This document shows, one piece after another, positions 32,101 to 42,069 of a DNA stretch of 64,000 bases (position 1 is the first letter of the stretch; the number at the start of each line of letters is the position of its first letter). The notes beneath the pieces are model-generated. The model worked only from the letters and a program-made list of their open reading frames with translations. It searched no databases and had not been told where the DNA came from. Location: positions 372,001-436,000 of the forward strand of contig JAQOTA010000042.1 of assembly GCA_029532415.1 (NCBI GenBank), in the 5' to 3' direction. The position numbers and the translations under genes were made by a program. The stretch comes from Marasmius tenuissimus. Taxonomy: Eukaryota; Basidiomycota; Agaricomycetes; Agaricales; Marasmiaceae.

Positions 32101-34577
32101 TGAGCTGGCGAACTCCGTTTGAAATGCTTTACGGCGAAGCACCTGATGTTTCACATCTCCGAGTTATGGGTTGTGCAGCCTACGTCTTCATTCCTGAAGA
32201 TCGTAGGAAGAATAAGCTCGCTCCTCGTAGTGAGTTGATGACTTTCATCGGCTACCAAGATGGGATGAAAGGCTTCCTGTTCATGCGAAGTAATAATTCT
32301 GTATTCAAAGGTAGCACTGCACTGTTCAATGAGACGCTGTACAATAAGTGTCCTGATGCCAAAACTCGTGGCTTCACACCTGTCGGTAGTGAACCATTTA
32401 CTTTGGGTGAAAATCCCAACATTCCTTCAGAAGATGAAGACTCTGATGATGATTGGGACGATACTCCGTTCCCAGATCTCAGATGTCGCTCTGAACCTTC
32501 TAAGGGATCAGAACCTCAGGTTGACGAACCTGCAGGTGGCCCTGCGCCAGGGGATATGCCACTCCCTCAATCTGGTCCTCCAACGCCTCCAGGCGAACCC
32601 GCCGTTCCTCCGCCTGCACCAGCAGCGGATGGTCCACGCCGGTCTTCGAGGCAGCGGAAGGGTACAACGCAACCTGGTAACATATTTGGTGAACAGCGGA
32701 ACCCAAATAGACCCTCAGATATTGTTCGCGACTTAGAAAATAATAATACTTGGAGAAATGTCACTGGAGATAAAGAACCTTCACATCCAGTTGATCGTCC
32801 TAGCTCTTCGCGATCTAGGAAAGGCAAAAGTGGTAAAAAGGGGATTCCTGGTCCACTTCCACCTCCGCCTGCTCCAGAACCCAGTGGAAGCACTGAGTCG
32901 CATGAGGAAGAAAGCGTAGTCAAAAGACTGACCCAAGAAGGGGGAGTAGGATTCGTGATTTACTTGTTGAACAACGCCGTTCCAGTTCACGACTCGCTTC
33001 CAACGTCCGATACTCCTGATTTCTCTAACATCAGAGAGTGGACACTCCGCGATATTCTAAAGTTGCCTGTCGAGCAACAGAAGGAATGGAAGAACGCTTG
33101 CCACGAAGAACTTGAGGCACTTCGTAAGCGCAAGGTCTTCGAACTCTGTGACTTACCTAAAGGTCGCAAAGCCATCAGAAATAGATGGGTCTTCGACGTT
33201 AAGTCAAATGGTCGCAAGAAAGCGAGACTTGTTGCCAAAGGTTTCTCTCAGGTCGAAGGTGTTGACTTTGATGAGATCTTCTCACCAGTTGTTCGTTATG
33301 AGACTGTTTGTATGATGCTTGCTCTCGCAGCTCTCAAGAACTGGTGCATCACCTCTGTTGATGTTAAGAACGCCTTCCTTTATGGCGATCTTGTTGAGGA
33401 GATTTACATGGAACAACCTGAAGGCTTCAAAGTCAAGGGCCAAGAACGTAAGGTACTACGCCTACATCGTGCATTATATGGACTGAAGCAAGCTGCCCTT
33501 GAGTGGTGGCGAACCCTCAGCTTGTCCATGGAAGTACTGGGCTTCAAACGCCTGACTTCTGATGCTGGACTCTTCATCTGCAAAGATCCGAAGAGTGGTG
33601 AAGTTGTGTATGCGATCATATACGTTGACGATGCACTCTTCATGGGTCCTAACAAAGCTTTTGTTGACAAGAAGAAAGCCGAGTTCATGGCTCGATGGGA
33701 ATGTCGCGATATGGGCGATGCTAGCGAGTTCCTCCGCATGAGCATTCGTCGCGAAGGCAATAAGATCATGATTGACCAGAAGGATTATCTGAAGAAAGTC
33801 CTTGAACGTTTTGGGATGCAGAATGCAAAAGGTGCTCCTACGCCCTTACCTGCTGGCTATGTGCCAACTCCCAACGATGGTCCAGTTAATCCTGCCATTC
33901 GCTCCAGATTCCAGTCTGTAATTGGGTCGCTTCTGTATATTATGCTGGGCACACGTCCTGATATTGCCTATGCAGTTACGAAGCTTTCCCAGTTCTCTTC
34001 TAATCCAACGAAGGAATACCTCGATAAAGCTCTATACATCTGCCGCTATCTAGCTGGCACATCAGATTATTCACTCGTCTACGATGGTGACTCTGATGGA
34101 GGTCTTCTTGCATTTACAGACTCGGATTGGGCTGCCGATCCTATCAAACACTGTTCGATCACTGGCTACTTCTTCAAGTTAGCAGGCGGCATCTTCTCGT
34201 GGCAATCACACGCCCAGAAGACTGTAGCTCTTTCTTCCACTGAAGCTGAGTATATGGCACTGTCGGATTGCAGTCGTCAAGCTTCCTGGATAAGATCGCT
34301 ACTCTCTGAACTTGGAATCGACTTAGGTCCTATTCCAATCTGCAGAGACAATCAAGGCTCGATCTTTATTGCATCTAATCCGGTTCAAGAACGCCGAACC
34401 AAGCACATCGATATTCGATATCATTACATTCGATCATGTGTTGAAGATGGCAAAGTCGAGTTGTTCTTCATTGAAGGAGTCTATAATCCCGCAGATATGT
34501 TTACGAAGAATCTCGGACATGAGAAGTTCTTACGGTTCAGAGATCACCTTGGACTTGAATTCTATTCGTCCACTTGA
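29169..34577 (+). CDS. Copia gag-pol polyprotein
   Basis: One frame of 1802 codons. Gag: UBN2-like helical region (GIIQLTSTKEVFEPLKDMDA, FVKLVSFRLTTSHPQAGIAK), then a Gln/Arg-rich basic stretch (QQRGQQQRGQQRLPQQQQQR) in place of a clear zinc knuckle. Protease: WLLDSGASSHFTND near residue 626. Gag-pre-integrase: HRRFGHPSDKAL...CRGCAEGKMH. Integrase: catalytic residues in HSDLKSYP (about 836), DEGGEYKGDK (about 898) and QQNGRAERFNRT (about 934). RT: WVFDVKSNGRKKARLVAKGF (about 1340), DVKNAFLYGDLVEEIYMEQP and the active site IYVDDALF (about 1484). RNase H: FTDSDWAADP (about 1648), SSTEAEYMAL and KHIDIRYHYIR. The frame has no stop or shift and is probably functional. Confidence 0.95.
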   Translation: MFDVKKFFSGRFDGTGFRQTYNGEMEAVTKAQGLYRHLTGAAKKPTYPLGEPIVPTITVTPSTGAAAQPPTGTDSDDEPDRHPPTDAQITTYNTALEAWEEKDLQLMGIIQLTSTKEVFEPLKDMDAAKAWSTIVTTYGEPTLSAIYGDFVKLVSFRLTTSHPQAGIAKFKHYIERLSEVGVELPELIKALLLIAAIPPEWDTASSKSLHDFDRDPESSSALTVADVHEAIMIEYERQNPQLANRLSAVKRAGNREPSFGQQQRPPQQRQQRGQQQRGQQRLPQQQQQRPSSNQNNGKKKKQQQRGTCGGINQHQGPGNAGGNNGGNNRSHGHSHLASYASVVASPAPTRPYSSITDRRERIALNAVNNSLCAKIASAPPVRAIGSPPPAHFTGHWDKSCDSTVPQPAVKKNPDAMQSFTGFKPSQSVFDDVRGAHSLADRLGAPKTARYLKPFEQIVMSATNRSLQDRIEQPRASSSKRLLEDDEGYEGAGSPSSTSSKRSRSADPDEDVEMDWGSDDGMEDMTSLFGNDVDNDIAEAAGVEDVPDDVSLGSFHDDRQVPYLDLLSQADANLQRCSQLVGISSARGSCSDLESLVHFCNAISTHFVGCTQCKGKKSVNNAQGWLLDSGASSHFTNDMNDFAEYESLDGPIVNTANKGNPIQIKGKGTVFIKHNVEGHDGKLTERVSRLYPVYYIPQLDIRLLSMGEFLQDGLSICGNAKKLAFYSSQRRQSLVSYPHMPGQTIYWVHSRKASAEVLMAKSVVYNVDYDIEHRRFGHPSDKALNKARKHTQGFPLDLKMPTKKTPLCRGCAEGKMHEKSFPNSTTRASKPFERIHSDLKSYPAESYHRYKYYISFLDDCTSYVWTSKLKTKDEAVPALKDFLTMVKTQFNAVVKTWMSDEGGEYKGDKFDAVLKEYGIQRDQSIPYTPQQNGRAERFNRTIHEKAEALRFEACMPQSWWEFCHVHAVHLYNRTPVQRLSWRTPFEMLYGEAPDVSHLRVMGCAAYVFIPEDRRKNKLAPRSELMTFIGYQDGMKGFLFMRSNNSVFKGSTALFNETLYNKCPDAKTRGFTPVGSEPFTLGENPNIPSEDEDSDDDWDDTPFPDLRCRSEPSKGSEPQVDEPAGGPAPGDMPLPQSGPPTPPGEPAVPPPAPAADGPRRSSRQRKGTTQPGNIFGEQRNPNRPSDIVRDLENNNTWRNVTGDKEPSHPVDRPSSSRSRKGKSGKKGIPGPLPPPPAPEPSGSTESHEEESVVKRLTQEGGVGFVIYLLNNAVPVHDSLPTSDTPDFSNIREWTLRDILKLPVEQQKEWKNACHEELEALRKRKVFELCDLPKGRKAIRNRWVFDVKSNGRKKARLVAKGFSQVEGVDFDEIFSPVVRYETVCMMLALAALKNWCITSVDVKNAFLYGDLVEEIYMEQPEGFKVKGQERKVLRLHRALYGLKQAALEWWRTLSLSMEVLGFKRLTSDAGLFICKDPKSGEVVYAIIYVDDALFMGPNKAFVDKKKAEFMARWECRDMGDASEFLRMSIRREGNKIMIDQKDYLKKVLERFGMQNAKGAPTPLPAGYVPTPNDGPVNPAIRSRFQSVIGSLLYIMLGTRPDIAYAVTKLSQFSSNPTKEYLDKALYICRYLAGTSDYSLVYDGDSDGGLLAFTDSDWAADPIKHCSITGYFFKLAGGIFSWQSHAQKTVALSSTEAEYMALSDCSRQASWIRSLLSELGIDLGPIPICRDNQGSIFIASNPVQERRTKHIDIRYHYIRSCVEDGKVELFFIEGVYNPADMFTKNLGHEKFLRFRDHLGLEFYSST

Positions 34578-34619
34578 TTCGCTCAGATGCGCTTTTCAGC
34601 TGCACTTAGCGAGGGGGTG

Positions 34620-34941
34620 TGTTGAATCCGTGGACTATAATTAGATCCCGGTATATCCGAAGTCCCGGTTCATACTTCCCGCCATTGTATTATGCGGGAC
34701 AATGCATTCGCTATTGTCTTATTCTTCATTGTTCACTATGCTCATATGTACAATTCTATTGTCGTCCTTATATGGTATTTACTATTGTCTCTACATGTAT
34801 ATAAGCTCGTAGTTCTCTACTTGAAATCAACAGTGTGCTTGAGCTTCTACGTCTCGCCTCTATCTCTCTAAACTCCTCTCTGGTAAGTAGTAGTGTAGCC
34901 ATGTTGTAGTCCTCTGCGCTAGGCGTCATGCCGGCTCATCA
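34620..34941 (+). repeat. Copia 3' LTR
   Basis: 322 bp, apparently identical to the 5' LTR; the purine tract GAGGGGGTG lies directly before it. Confidence 0.95.
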
Positions 34942-34946
34942 ATACC

Positions 34947-35253
34947 CACCAATCTTGAGAGGTCACAATGTGTGTTTATTTCACCCGAGATTACAAGTTA
35001 GCATATGCATCAATCATTCCCACAACTAAAGAACCATAGCAAAAGTGGACCCACAAGGTTATACAACAGATTTCTTGTTTGTTGCTCACGGTTTCATTGT
35101 TCTGGGGCTCATCGCAAGTTAGAACATTGTCTTTGTAATTTATAAGCGCAGGAGGGTCAAAAGGGTTTCAAATTTTGGCGCTGAAGCTGAAGCTATGGGT
35201 ACACCGAATGGGGACAGCTCAAGGAGCTCCCAACCCGCAAAGAAAAGAGAGGA
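34947..35253. other. Right interior arm of the TIR element
   Basis: No gene. The continuation of a GGGTATACCC motif that the copia element split (ACCCACC) begins at the left edge. Confidence 0.5.
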
Positions 35254-35470
35254 GACCCCTGCCACCCCGTCACGTCACAAAAATTGAGCATACCCCGCCA
35301 CGAGTGTGTGAATACCCGACGGTGAGGCTTGGGTGAGGCGGGGGATACCCGGACCACACCAGCTGGGTATACCCGGCCGGGGTATAAGTTGCTGTGGGGA
35401 CCCCTCATAGGCCTGTCTTTCTCACCGGAGAGATAGGCCTAAGAGGGGTCAGAAGTGTATGCCTGAGGTG
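35254..35470 (-). repeat. Right terminal inverted repeat
   Basis: Reverse complement of the left TIR with a few substitutions and an approximately 20-bp deletion (near 35287). It contains GGGTATACCC at 35365 and ends CCTGAGGTG, followed by the target duplication GTTACTC at 35471-35477. Confidence 0.85.
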
Positions 35471-35477
35471 GTTACTC

Positions 35478-38400
35478 CATCTTCAACGAGGAAGACCATT
35501 GTCGTAGTAGAGGCCGTCTTTGGAGGTATAGGAGGAACATTACTCGTGCTGACGCTGGCATGTTGCTACAAGAGATGGAGGGCTAGGAGGAGGAGATGTA
35601 ATGAAGAAGATCCAGCAATGGTCGAGGAGAAAGCTCATAGTAGCAGCTCTGACCTAATGACGACGGGTGCGTGCCGGGTTTCTATTGTCTCATATCCTTC
35701 GAAGGCTTATTGTTATTTGTCTGTCATCGCCTCCTTCCGGGTCTCGTTCCTCGTTAAACGCCTTCATCAAACTCTCATCGGCAGATCGACATCGAAGGAA
35801 TGAAAGCCAACGCACGCTTCAGGCTTCTATCACCAGGATCCCAAAGATCGAGAAGCTCAAAGACGCCAGTGATGAGAACATAACTTCGTCCTATCCCTGG
35901 CCCCAGATGGTCAGCGTTCTCCCTTCTCCATGATATCCGACTCTTATAGCCCTTTGTCCTCTGTACTAGCCTCCATCCCACTCTCTGAGCCAACGCCCAC
36001 GAGTCGATTCGGGAATAGCTGTAGTCTCTGGGCCAAGAACCGAGAGAACCAAGACTATTACTCGTTCCACCACGTCTTCCATTCCCGCAGTTTCGGATAC
36101 ACCAGGCGTTGTTCTTCGCGATTCAAAGTCGACCCTAGAAGAATCCGTGGAAGGAAACGAAGCATGCGGACATGGCAGAAACGACCAAATTCCCGAGAAC
36201 GAGCAACCAAGTCCCAGTGATCGAAGGAGGAAGAATGCCATCCAGCCTCGCGAGGTTTACGAGCATCCGATGTCGATGGTGTTGAGCTCGTCGAATCTAC
36301 ATTTTTTGTACTCCGAAGGTGGTCGAAACGGTCCCTCAAGCCATCTCTCGGAAAGTGGTGGCCTCCAACCCGAGCCTTCGAGAGTATCAAAGGTTGCGTC
36401 GAACGCTGATGTAGAGGAGGTTTCCGATTCCAACGATAGCTTCGTTGAGGCAGGAGACTGTGAGGTGGAGACTGAGGAACGTGAAATCGTTGTCTCAAGC
36501 CCAGCAGAAGCCGAGGAGACCGGGCACGGGGCGATTATCAGCGTTGGTGAGTACCTGTTAGTCCAAAACCCCTCGATGCAATCTTATATATGCGTCTCTT
36601 TTAGATCTGGGGACATCGTGAGCAATCCGACAGGGTCATTACTATGACTACTGACTAAAATTACACGTTCATCAGGTATACTCGTGTTGGGTGAGTGTCG
36701 TATAGATAAAGGTTTTTGGACTTGACCATACTTACCTTCGATTTCAGGGTACTCAAAGGTGGTAAAATCGAGATCATACCCAACGAGTTTGGCGATCTAG
36801 TAACACCATCTTGTATTGGCTTCAACGGAGACGAACGACTGTACGTCTACCTATCACTGCCACCAATTGTTTGCTCTGAACCCCCATCGAATACAGAGTC
36901 GGAAAGAGTGCACAGAAGGCACTTCTCACGAATCCAGAAACCACGCTTATCAACGCAAAGAGACTCATCGGGCGTACCACGGACGATAAGGGCAAGGAGC
37001 CCGAGTCTTCATCGTTCCGTGTCCATAATAAGAACGGAAAGCCGGTCGTCAACGTGCAGTATCGTGGCGGAAACAAAGACTTTGTGCGCTGGCCGATACA
37101 TTATTATTTCTGACGTTTCGAATATTAAATCTTGGATTCGCCCTTGTAGCTACCGGAAGAGCTCACCGCCATGATCCTATCCAGTATGAAGGAAATCGCT
37201 GAGGCCTATCTCGGAGAGAAGGTCACTCATGCCGTCGTAACCGTTCCAGCCTGTGAGTTTCTTCCATTCATTCAACTTATCTTGACTATTGACAACTCTG
37301 GATCCATGATTCGAGGGTTCAACGACGCACAACGCCAAGCAACGAAAGACGCTGGGACGATCGCGGGTCTCACGATTCTCCGTCTGATGAACGATCCTAC
37401 GGCCGCAGCTCTCGCTTATGGTGTCCATCAGAATAACGCTCCTGGGTCGAAGATCATCGTCTATGATCTAGGTGGTGGAACCTTCGACGTATCCCTTCTA
37501 TTAGTCAAAGAAGATGGGGTGTTCGAGGTGCTCGCTACTGCGGGAGATGCACGTCTGGGTGGGGAGGACTTCGACGAGCGAGTCATGCGGTATCTTGTCG
37601 AGGCACATACCAGTAGGACGGGGAGAGATGTAAGCGATGATTCGGCGGCTATGAATAGGCTGAAGATGGAGGTGGAGAAGGCGAAGATCATCTTGTCGAG
37701 GAAGCCGAGTGCGATAATCAAGATTGAGAACTTTGGTGATGGGGATCGATTAGTAGAAACGCTTACGAGGGATCAGTTCGAGGAGTTGAACTCGGATTTG
37801 TTCGATCAGACGATGACGTCCGTTGATCGTGTGCTGATTGACGCGGGGACAACTAAGGATGAGGTCGACGAGGTACGTTTGCCGAAGTATCCTCTGTATG
37901 GACCTGTATCAAATCAGCGTTTCACAGGTCGTTTTAGTCGGAGGATCGTCGAAGATACCGAAGGTTCGGCAACTCCTCCGTGACCACTTCGGTAAAGAGC
38001 CTTCTAAGCTCCACAGCGGACTTGTCAATCCCGATGCAGCTGTTGTTTATGGAGGCGCTGTTCATGGTGCGGTCCTTGGGGCCCATAAATTGAAGAAAAA
38101 AATGGTTCTCAATGATGTCGCCACGCTCTCCCTTGGAATCGACACTTACGGGGGCTGGTTTGCCCCATTGATACCTCGTAACACTGCGATTCCGGCAACC
38201 AGGAGCCAGATGTATGCTCACTGAACGTTCACTCTGGTTCAGGTTCCTGCTCACTGATTGTTCCTTCCACAGATTCACGACGGTTGTTGACTATCAGACG
38301 TCGGTTACGATCGCGGTGTACGAAGGGGAGCATGAAAGGAGCAAAAACAATCACCTGCTGGGAGATTTCGAGCTGACAGGAATCTTCATTGCTCCTCGAA

Positions 38401-38630
38401 ATGTTCCACACATTGAAGTCACTTTCAGGATTGATGGGAGCGGTATCTTGGGCGTCACTGCTGCAGACAAGCGAACGTGAGTACTGCGTGCCTCAGAATT
38501 TGTGTTGTCGGCTTACCTGGCGCCGAACAGCCGAAGCTCTGGGTCTATCACCATTACCAATCATAATAGGTCGCGGCTCAGTGAAGAGGAAATTCTACGG
38601 ATGAGACGGAACGCAGGTGGGTTCTCTTGA
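35478..38630 (+). pseudogene. Membrane-anchored Hsp70-like gene, 3' part (split by insertion)
   Basis: Exons 35478-35666, 35785-35909, 35970-36546, 36605-36617, 36676-36690, 36748-36840, 36897-37083, 37150-37252, 37316-37872, 37928-38211, 38273-38476 and 38531-38630; with 16329-16332 and 16407-16595 they total 880 codons in frame, 13 GT-AG introns. Order: Ser/Thr-rich N terminus; one membrane segment at about residues 71-95 (TIVVVEAVFGGIGGTLLVLT) followed by KRWRARRRR, so the C-terminal side should be cytosolic; an acidic, Ser-rich linker to about 355; then an Hsp70 domain with DLGTSYTRVGV, VYDLGGGTFDVSLL, VVLVGGSSKIPKVRQL, LSLGIDTYGG and [10 protein letters not shown]. The C-terminal helical lid is missing: the frame ends shortly after RLSEEEILRM. 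The ATPase motifs look complete. Two exons of 13 and 15 nt sit in the first phosphate loop. The gene is disrupted only by the insertion at 16596-35470. Confidence 0.75.
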
Positions 38631-39981
38631 TGAGGGCTGGCCGATATCTTGTATTCTGTAGGGTGTCGGCATTTTCGTATTTACAGAGAAGACGACCCCC
38701 GGATGGGAACGTAAGGACTCTTGATGACTTCAGACGAGTTTCCCAGGTTGCCTCTATGATTCTGGTTTGGTGTTATTGGGGAGATCCTGCCATTCCAAGA
38801 GAAGATCATGGGTAGACCACAAGTATAGTAATCATATCTGCTGTCTATTGGTGCGGCGGAATTCTGTTGGAGACGTACGGATGAGTGAGAATCTCACTCA
38901 TAACCCTACTCCACCGTTCCCCGCGTAGCCGAACCCTATACTTGTCCGCGTCGACACAGGATTTATCTTTGAGCTGTCCAATCGAGCTGTATTCCCGGGC
39001 CGTGTAAGCTCTTAGGTGAACGTACTTGATTGATCGCCAAGGAACTGCTTTATGATGGTGTCAGGGAATGATGGTAACGGAGGTCAGTCGATGATGGATT
39101 TGTGAGGGTTGGTAGATGGTGGTCGCTTAAATATACCGCTGGGTCAGGTGTAGATAACGTTATCCCGTATGAGGCTAAGTTTGCGCTACAACACTCGGGA
39201 CTGTCCTGTTTTGCTTGTAGTCCGATTATCGGATATCAGTTACCCCTCCGACACTGATTATACATTTTTAAGCACGCGTCCGAGGTTGATTCTGAGAACA
39301 AATAGTTCTGCTATTTCGTATTGTGATGAGGGTTCAGGGTTTGGTCTATTCCTGCTCTATATTTTTGGTCTGTTCTAGGCATCTCCTCTGATTTTTACGT
39401 CTGGCATTGCCAAGCTATACCCCAATGAGTCAACATAAAGATCCCCTAAGACCATGGATCAGCATCCAAAGCATTGTAAAGGTACCAGTAGCGGTTCTTC
39501 TGCGGCAACTATAGCGCACACTTCCCCGTCCCGAGACGTTATACTCGCTATCGCTGGTATCCGTTGGGATTTGTGCGGTCTTTAGCAGCCCTATTTTGAC
39601 TAGGTCAGCATTGTAAAACTTGAAACCTGCGACATATAAGGTTTGTGTCGCACGAATCTCGTAGAATTCTGTTCTAGCTCTCAGTGGAACCCCGGATATA
39701 TAGCCACCACGATAACTGTTATCGCGGTCGAACATGTCAATCATCAAAACCAAGGAACCTACACCTTCATGCCTTGAGATAGGACCGAAATGCAACATTA
39801 TCTTAGGCCAAGCCTTTACTCAATTGGGTGTACGTCACTTTCGCTATCGAATTAAACCCGTGTAACGAGGTGCTCAACTTCGGTGTTCTTGCATCCCAAA
39901 GGTTCTCTTTTCTGTCTATGGTCTGTTCCTCGCTGCGTTGAATCGCCGAATCACTGAAGTAGCTGACCTTTCTTGACTTAG
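38631..39981. other. gene-free stretch
   Basis: A 122-codon minus-strand frame (39430-39798) has no recognisable domain. No other support for a gene; the first exon of the 7TM gene that follows may lie near the right end but could not be placed. Confidence 0.35.
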
Positions 39982-41375
39982 TTATTCACCTCGTACTATA
40001 CGGAATCTCTTTCTCGGTCCTTGTCAAGCGCAGCCCAGAGCGTCTATTTATCCACTGCTTTCTCATTACTGGACTCTGCGTCCTGACAACTACAAATGTC
40101 GCACTAGTGACGTTGGACTCTTGCCTTGGATGGGAGTTTCACAACGGTTTGAATATCAGCTGGGAGGTAACACCTTGTCCGTACCTTGGCTCCTCTTCTG
40201 CAGGCTTAACGAGTTTTTGCATCCATCGAGTTAAAAAAAGACTCCCATGAACTGTTTGGAATACAGGTACTCACCGTCACTTCAAAGTACGTTTTTGTAC
40301 CTCTCCGCACTGATAAGTTGTTAAACCCTTCACTACTCCTGCAGCGTAATAACAGATATGATTCTGGTGGGATACTCAATTCACGCATTCACTCCTCTCG
40401 CTTGGATATTCACCATTGCGATGTGTAGCTCTGGAGATGCCATCTTATTTGGGAGAGACGGGTTTGTGTTGTTCTATTTCCAGCGGCTCTTTGCGTGACC
40501 AATAACGGTAAGTATGATTTTTCCTCCGTGAAGGCGGTGCGGCGTTGAAACCAGATGCAGTCGTGGGATATCTCACGATGATACACCTGGACTCTACGTC
40601 ATTCATTGGTTTATCAAATCTTGTTTCGATTGGGGACGGTCCGCACTGGGCACTGCAGTCCATTCTTCTGCTCTGCTTTGCAATCGGGAGCTTGTGCAGC
40701 AATCTCCTATTGACCGTTATGATAGGTACGCAGAAGCACTGATTGTGAGATATGCCTTGGATGTCTAATGATCTTTTCTTTTCGAAGCTGGACGGGTATT
40801 TTATATCGGTCACCGGGTTTCAAGGCTTACGAAGCAGCCACTTGCCACATTATACAGAATGGTCATTCATGCCTCGTGGGTGCAGCAATTCCGTTCCAGA
40901 ACTCTACAACTTATATTGCATCAAAGGATCGAATCGGGTTTACTCTACCCAGTGATTATTACTGGTTATACTGTTTGTTTACTCATGCCGTATATTCGAG
41001 AGCACTTCAACATGAACAAGGATGTACTGTTTGAGGCGCGGGTACAGCTAGCCTGTAGAGTTCTGTACTCCTGCCTCACTCCCGTGATGGTGAGTGAAGA
41101 GTTTACGGCCTATTATAGAAAGCACCAAAAGTCATGAGCCGTAGGGAATAGCCTCGACGTTGATTATTGTTCGCTCGGCGCTGGGGATCGCAATCAAAGA
41201 CGAAACGACATACAAGGCGACCGTTTTGGGGGAAGGAGACGAGAAGGAAGGAGGTCAAGGAACGGTGGAGAGTGTCATCAACATTCGAAGGTGCAGCGAG
41301 TCGACGGTGAACTCGGAGGAACGGTATCCCGGGGTTTTTCGGGGAATTGAAAAGTGGAAGAATTTGATCGAGTAA
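39982..41375 (+). CDS. Seven-pass membrane protein, 5' end unresolved
   Basis: Clear exons: 39982-40166 (IHLVLYGISFSVLVKRSPER, LITGLCVLTTTNVALVTL), 40345-40366 (VITDMIL), 40429-40507 (LWRCHLIWERRVCVVLFP), 40534-40725 (SILLLCFAIGSLCSNLLLTV), 40788-40875, 40927-41089 (SGLLYPVIITGYTVCLLMPY) and 41145-41375 (GIASTLIIVRSALGIAI and a charged tail). From 40345 onward all phases and GT-AG sites agree. An exon must also cover about 40222-40280 (VLTVTS, joined to VITD), but its 5' junction to the preceding exon does not fit in frame, and the first exon was not found. Either the model is incomplete or the 5' half has a frameshift. It is a divergent relative of the 5485-6891 gene, closer to the copies at 54.8 and 58.9 kb. 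Confidence 0.6.
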
Positions 41376-42069
41376 TTAGGTTGGGGTAACAAAGAACCTA
41401 CTAACGGAGACCCGCTTTCCCACTGTTCTTTATCGTTTGCCGTATCATGTTTAGGCTTTATATATATATTTCTCACCTCTTGATCTCGAGATTGCGACTC
41501 AAAGCTCCAATTCTTGAGTTATCATCGTGTTCTTTGGCGCATTTTGGATCCTTGAGACCACGGGTGCGGCAATCTGGAGCTCGCTCCGAGCTTTGATAAT
41601 ACCCCGACGAGTCGCTCGGCTAAAAGTGACGTCTTTCAAACAACTGAAGTTACCATCGAGCCGGAAAATATGGTACTACCCGTGGACAAGAAAGGTAACC
41701 TATGGGGTATCCATCAGTAACCAGAAGCAGACGGTGGCCGATGACACCTGAATATGACCTTTCGAAGCTCAGCGGAAGCAGGGCTTGAACACCTGCTTTC
41801 AAGCGCGGTCAAATTCCGAACCTTGTCGAAGCTAAGCATTTCAAGTGACAAGTACATGATTATCAAATAGGGCATTTGAGTTCTTGGGATTGGAGCATAT
41901 TCGCAAACGCCCTCCGAGCAGATCTATTCGAAGCCCAGCTCGGAGAGCCCGCATTAGGTAGGTGGGTGTAGAATCAAGCAATAGCAATAGCTCGTGAGTC
42001 GCAATGACTCTGCGTATGCAATGTTGTTTCATGATTAGCTGGGAGTTGAGGTTGAGACGGGGGCCCATG
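41376..42069. other. gene-free stretch
   Basis: No supported gene between the 7TM stop codon and the end of the minus-strand Hsp70-like pseudogene. A TA repeat (TATATATATAT) lies near 41459-41470. Confidence 0.35.

Larger units (their letters stand above)
28547..34941 (+). mobile_element. Ty1/copia retrotransposon, full length and intact
   Basis: A 6395-bp element with 322-bp LTRs (28547-28868 and 34620-34941) that I find identical by eye, and the target duplication ATACC (28542-28546, 34942-34946). A primer site follows the 5' LTR, one long gag-pol frame fills the interior and a purine tract (GCGAGGGGGTG) precedes the 3' LTR. Identical LTRs and an unbroken frame point to a very recent, possibly still active copy. 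It inserted inside a GGGTATACCC motif of the surrounding TIR element. Confidence 0.95.
16596..35470. mobile_element. Non-autonomous TIR element carrying nested gypsy and copia insertions
   Basis: The ends are long inverted repeats beginning CACCTCAGGCATACACTTC. The right TIR spans about 35254-35470; the left one spans 16596-16743 and continues at 26620-26707 after a gypsy insertion. Removing the gypsy (16744-26614) and copia (28547-34941) elements and one copy of each target duplication leaves 2599 bp. That remainder has no transposase or other supported gene. It contains the palindrome GGGTATACCC ten times (one split by the copia element), mostly in subterminal blocks, which suggests transposase-binding sites. 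The superfamily is unclear: the terminus CAC...GTG and the 7-9 bp duplication do not settle it. It interrupts the membrane-Hsp70 gene; the empty site is preserved in the paralogue near 43430. Confidence 0.85.

Noticed and set aside
35459..35803. A start codon at 35459 for the membrane segment protein
   Set aside because: That ATG lies inside the transposon's terminal inverted repeat; the real 5' part of the gene is at 16329-16595, as the paralogue at 43.4 kb shows.
35930..36220. A separate 96-codon frame between membrane part and Hsp70
   Set aside because: Placing a 60-nt intron at 35910-35969 puts the linker in one frame with both neighbours, so this frame is a shadow.
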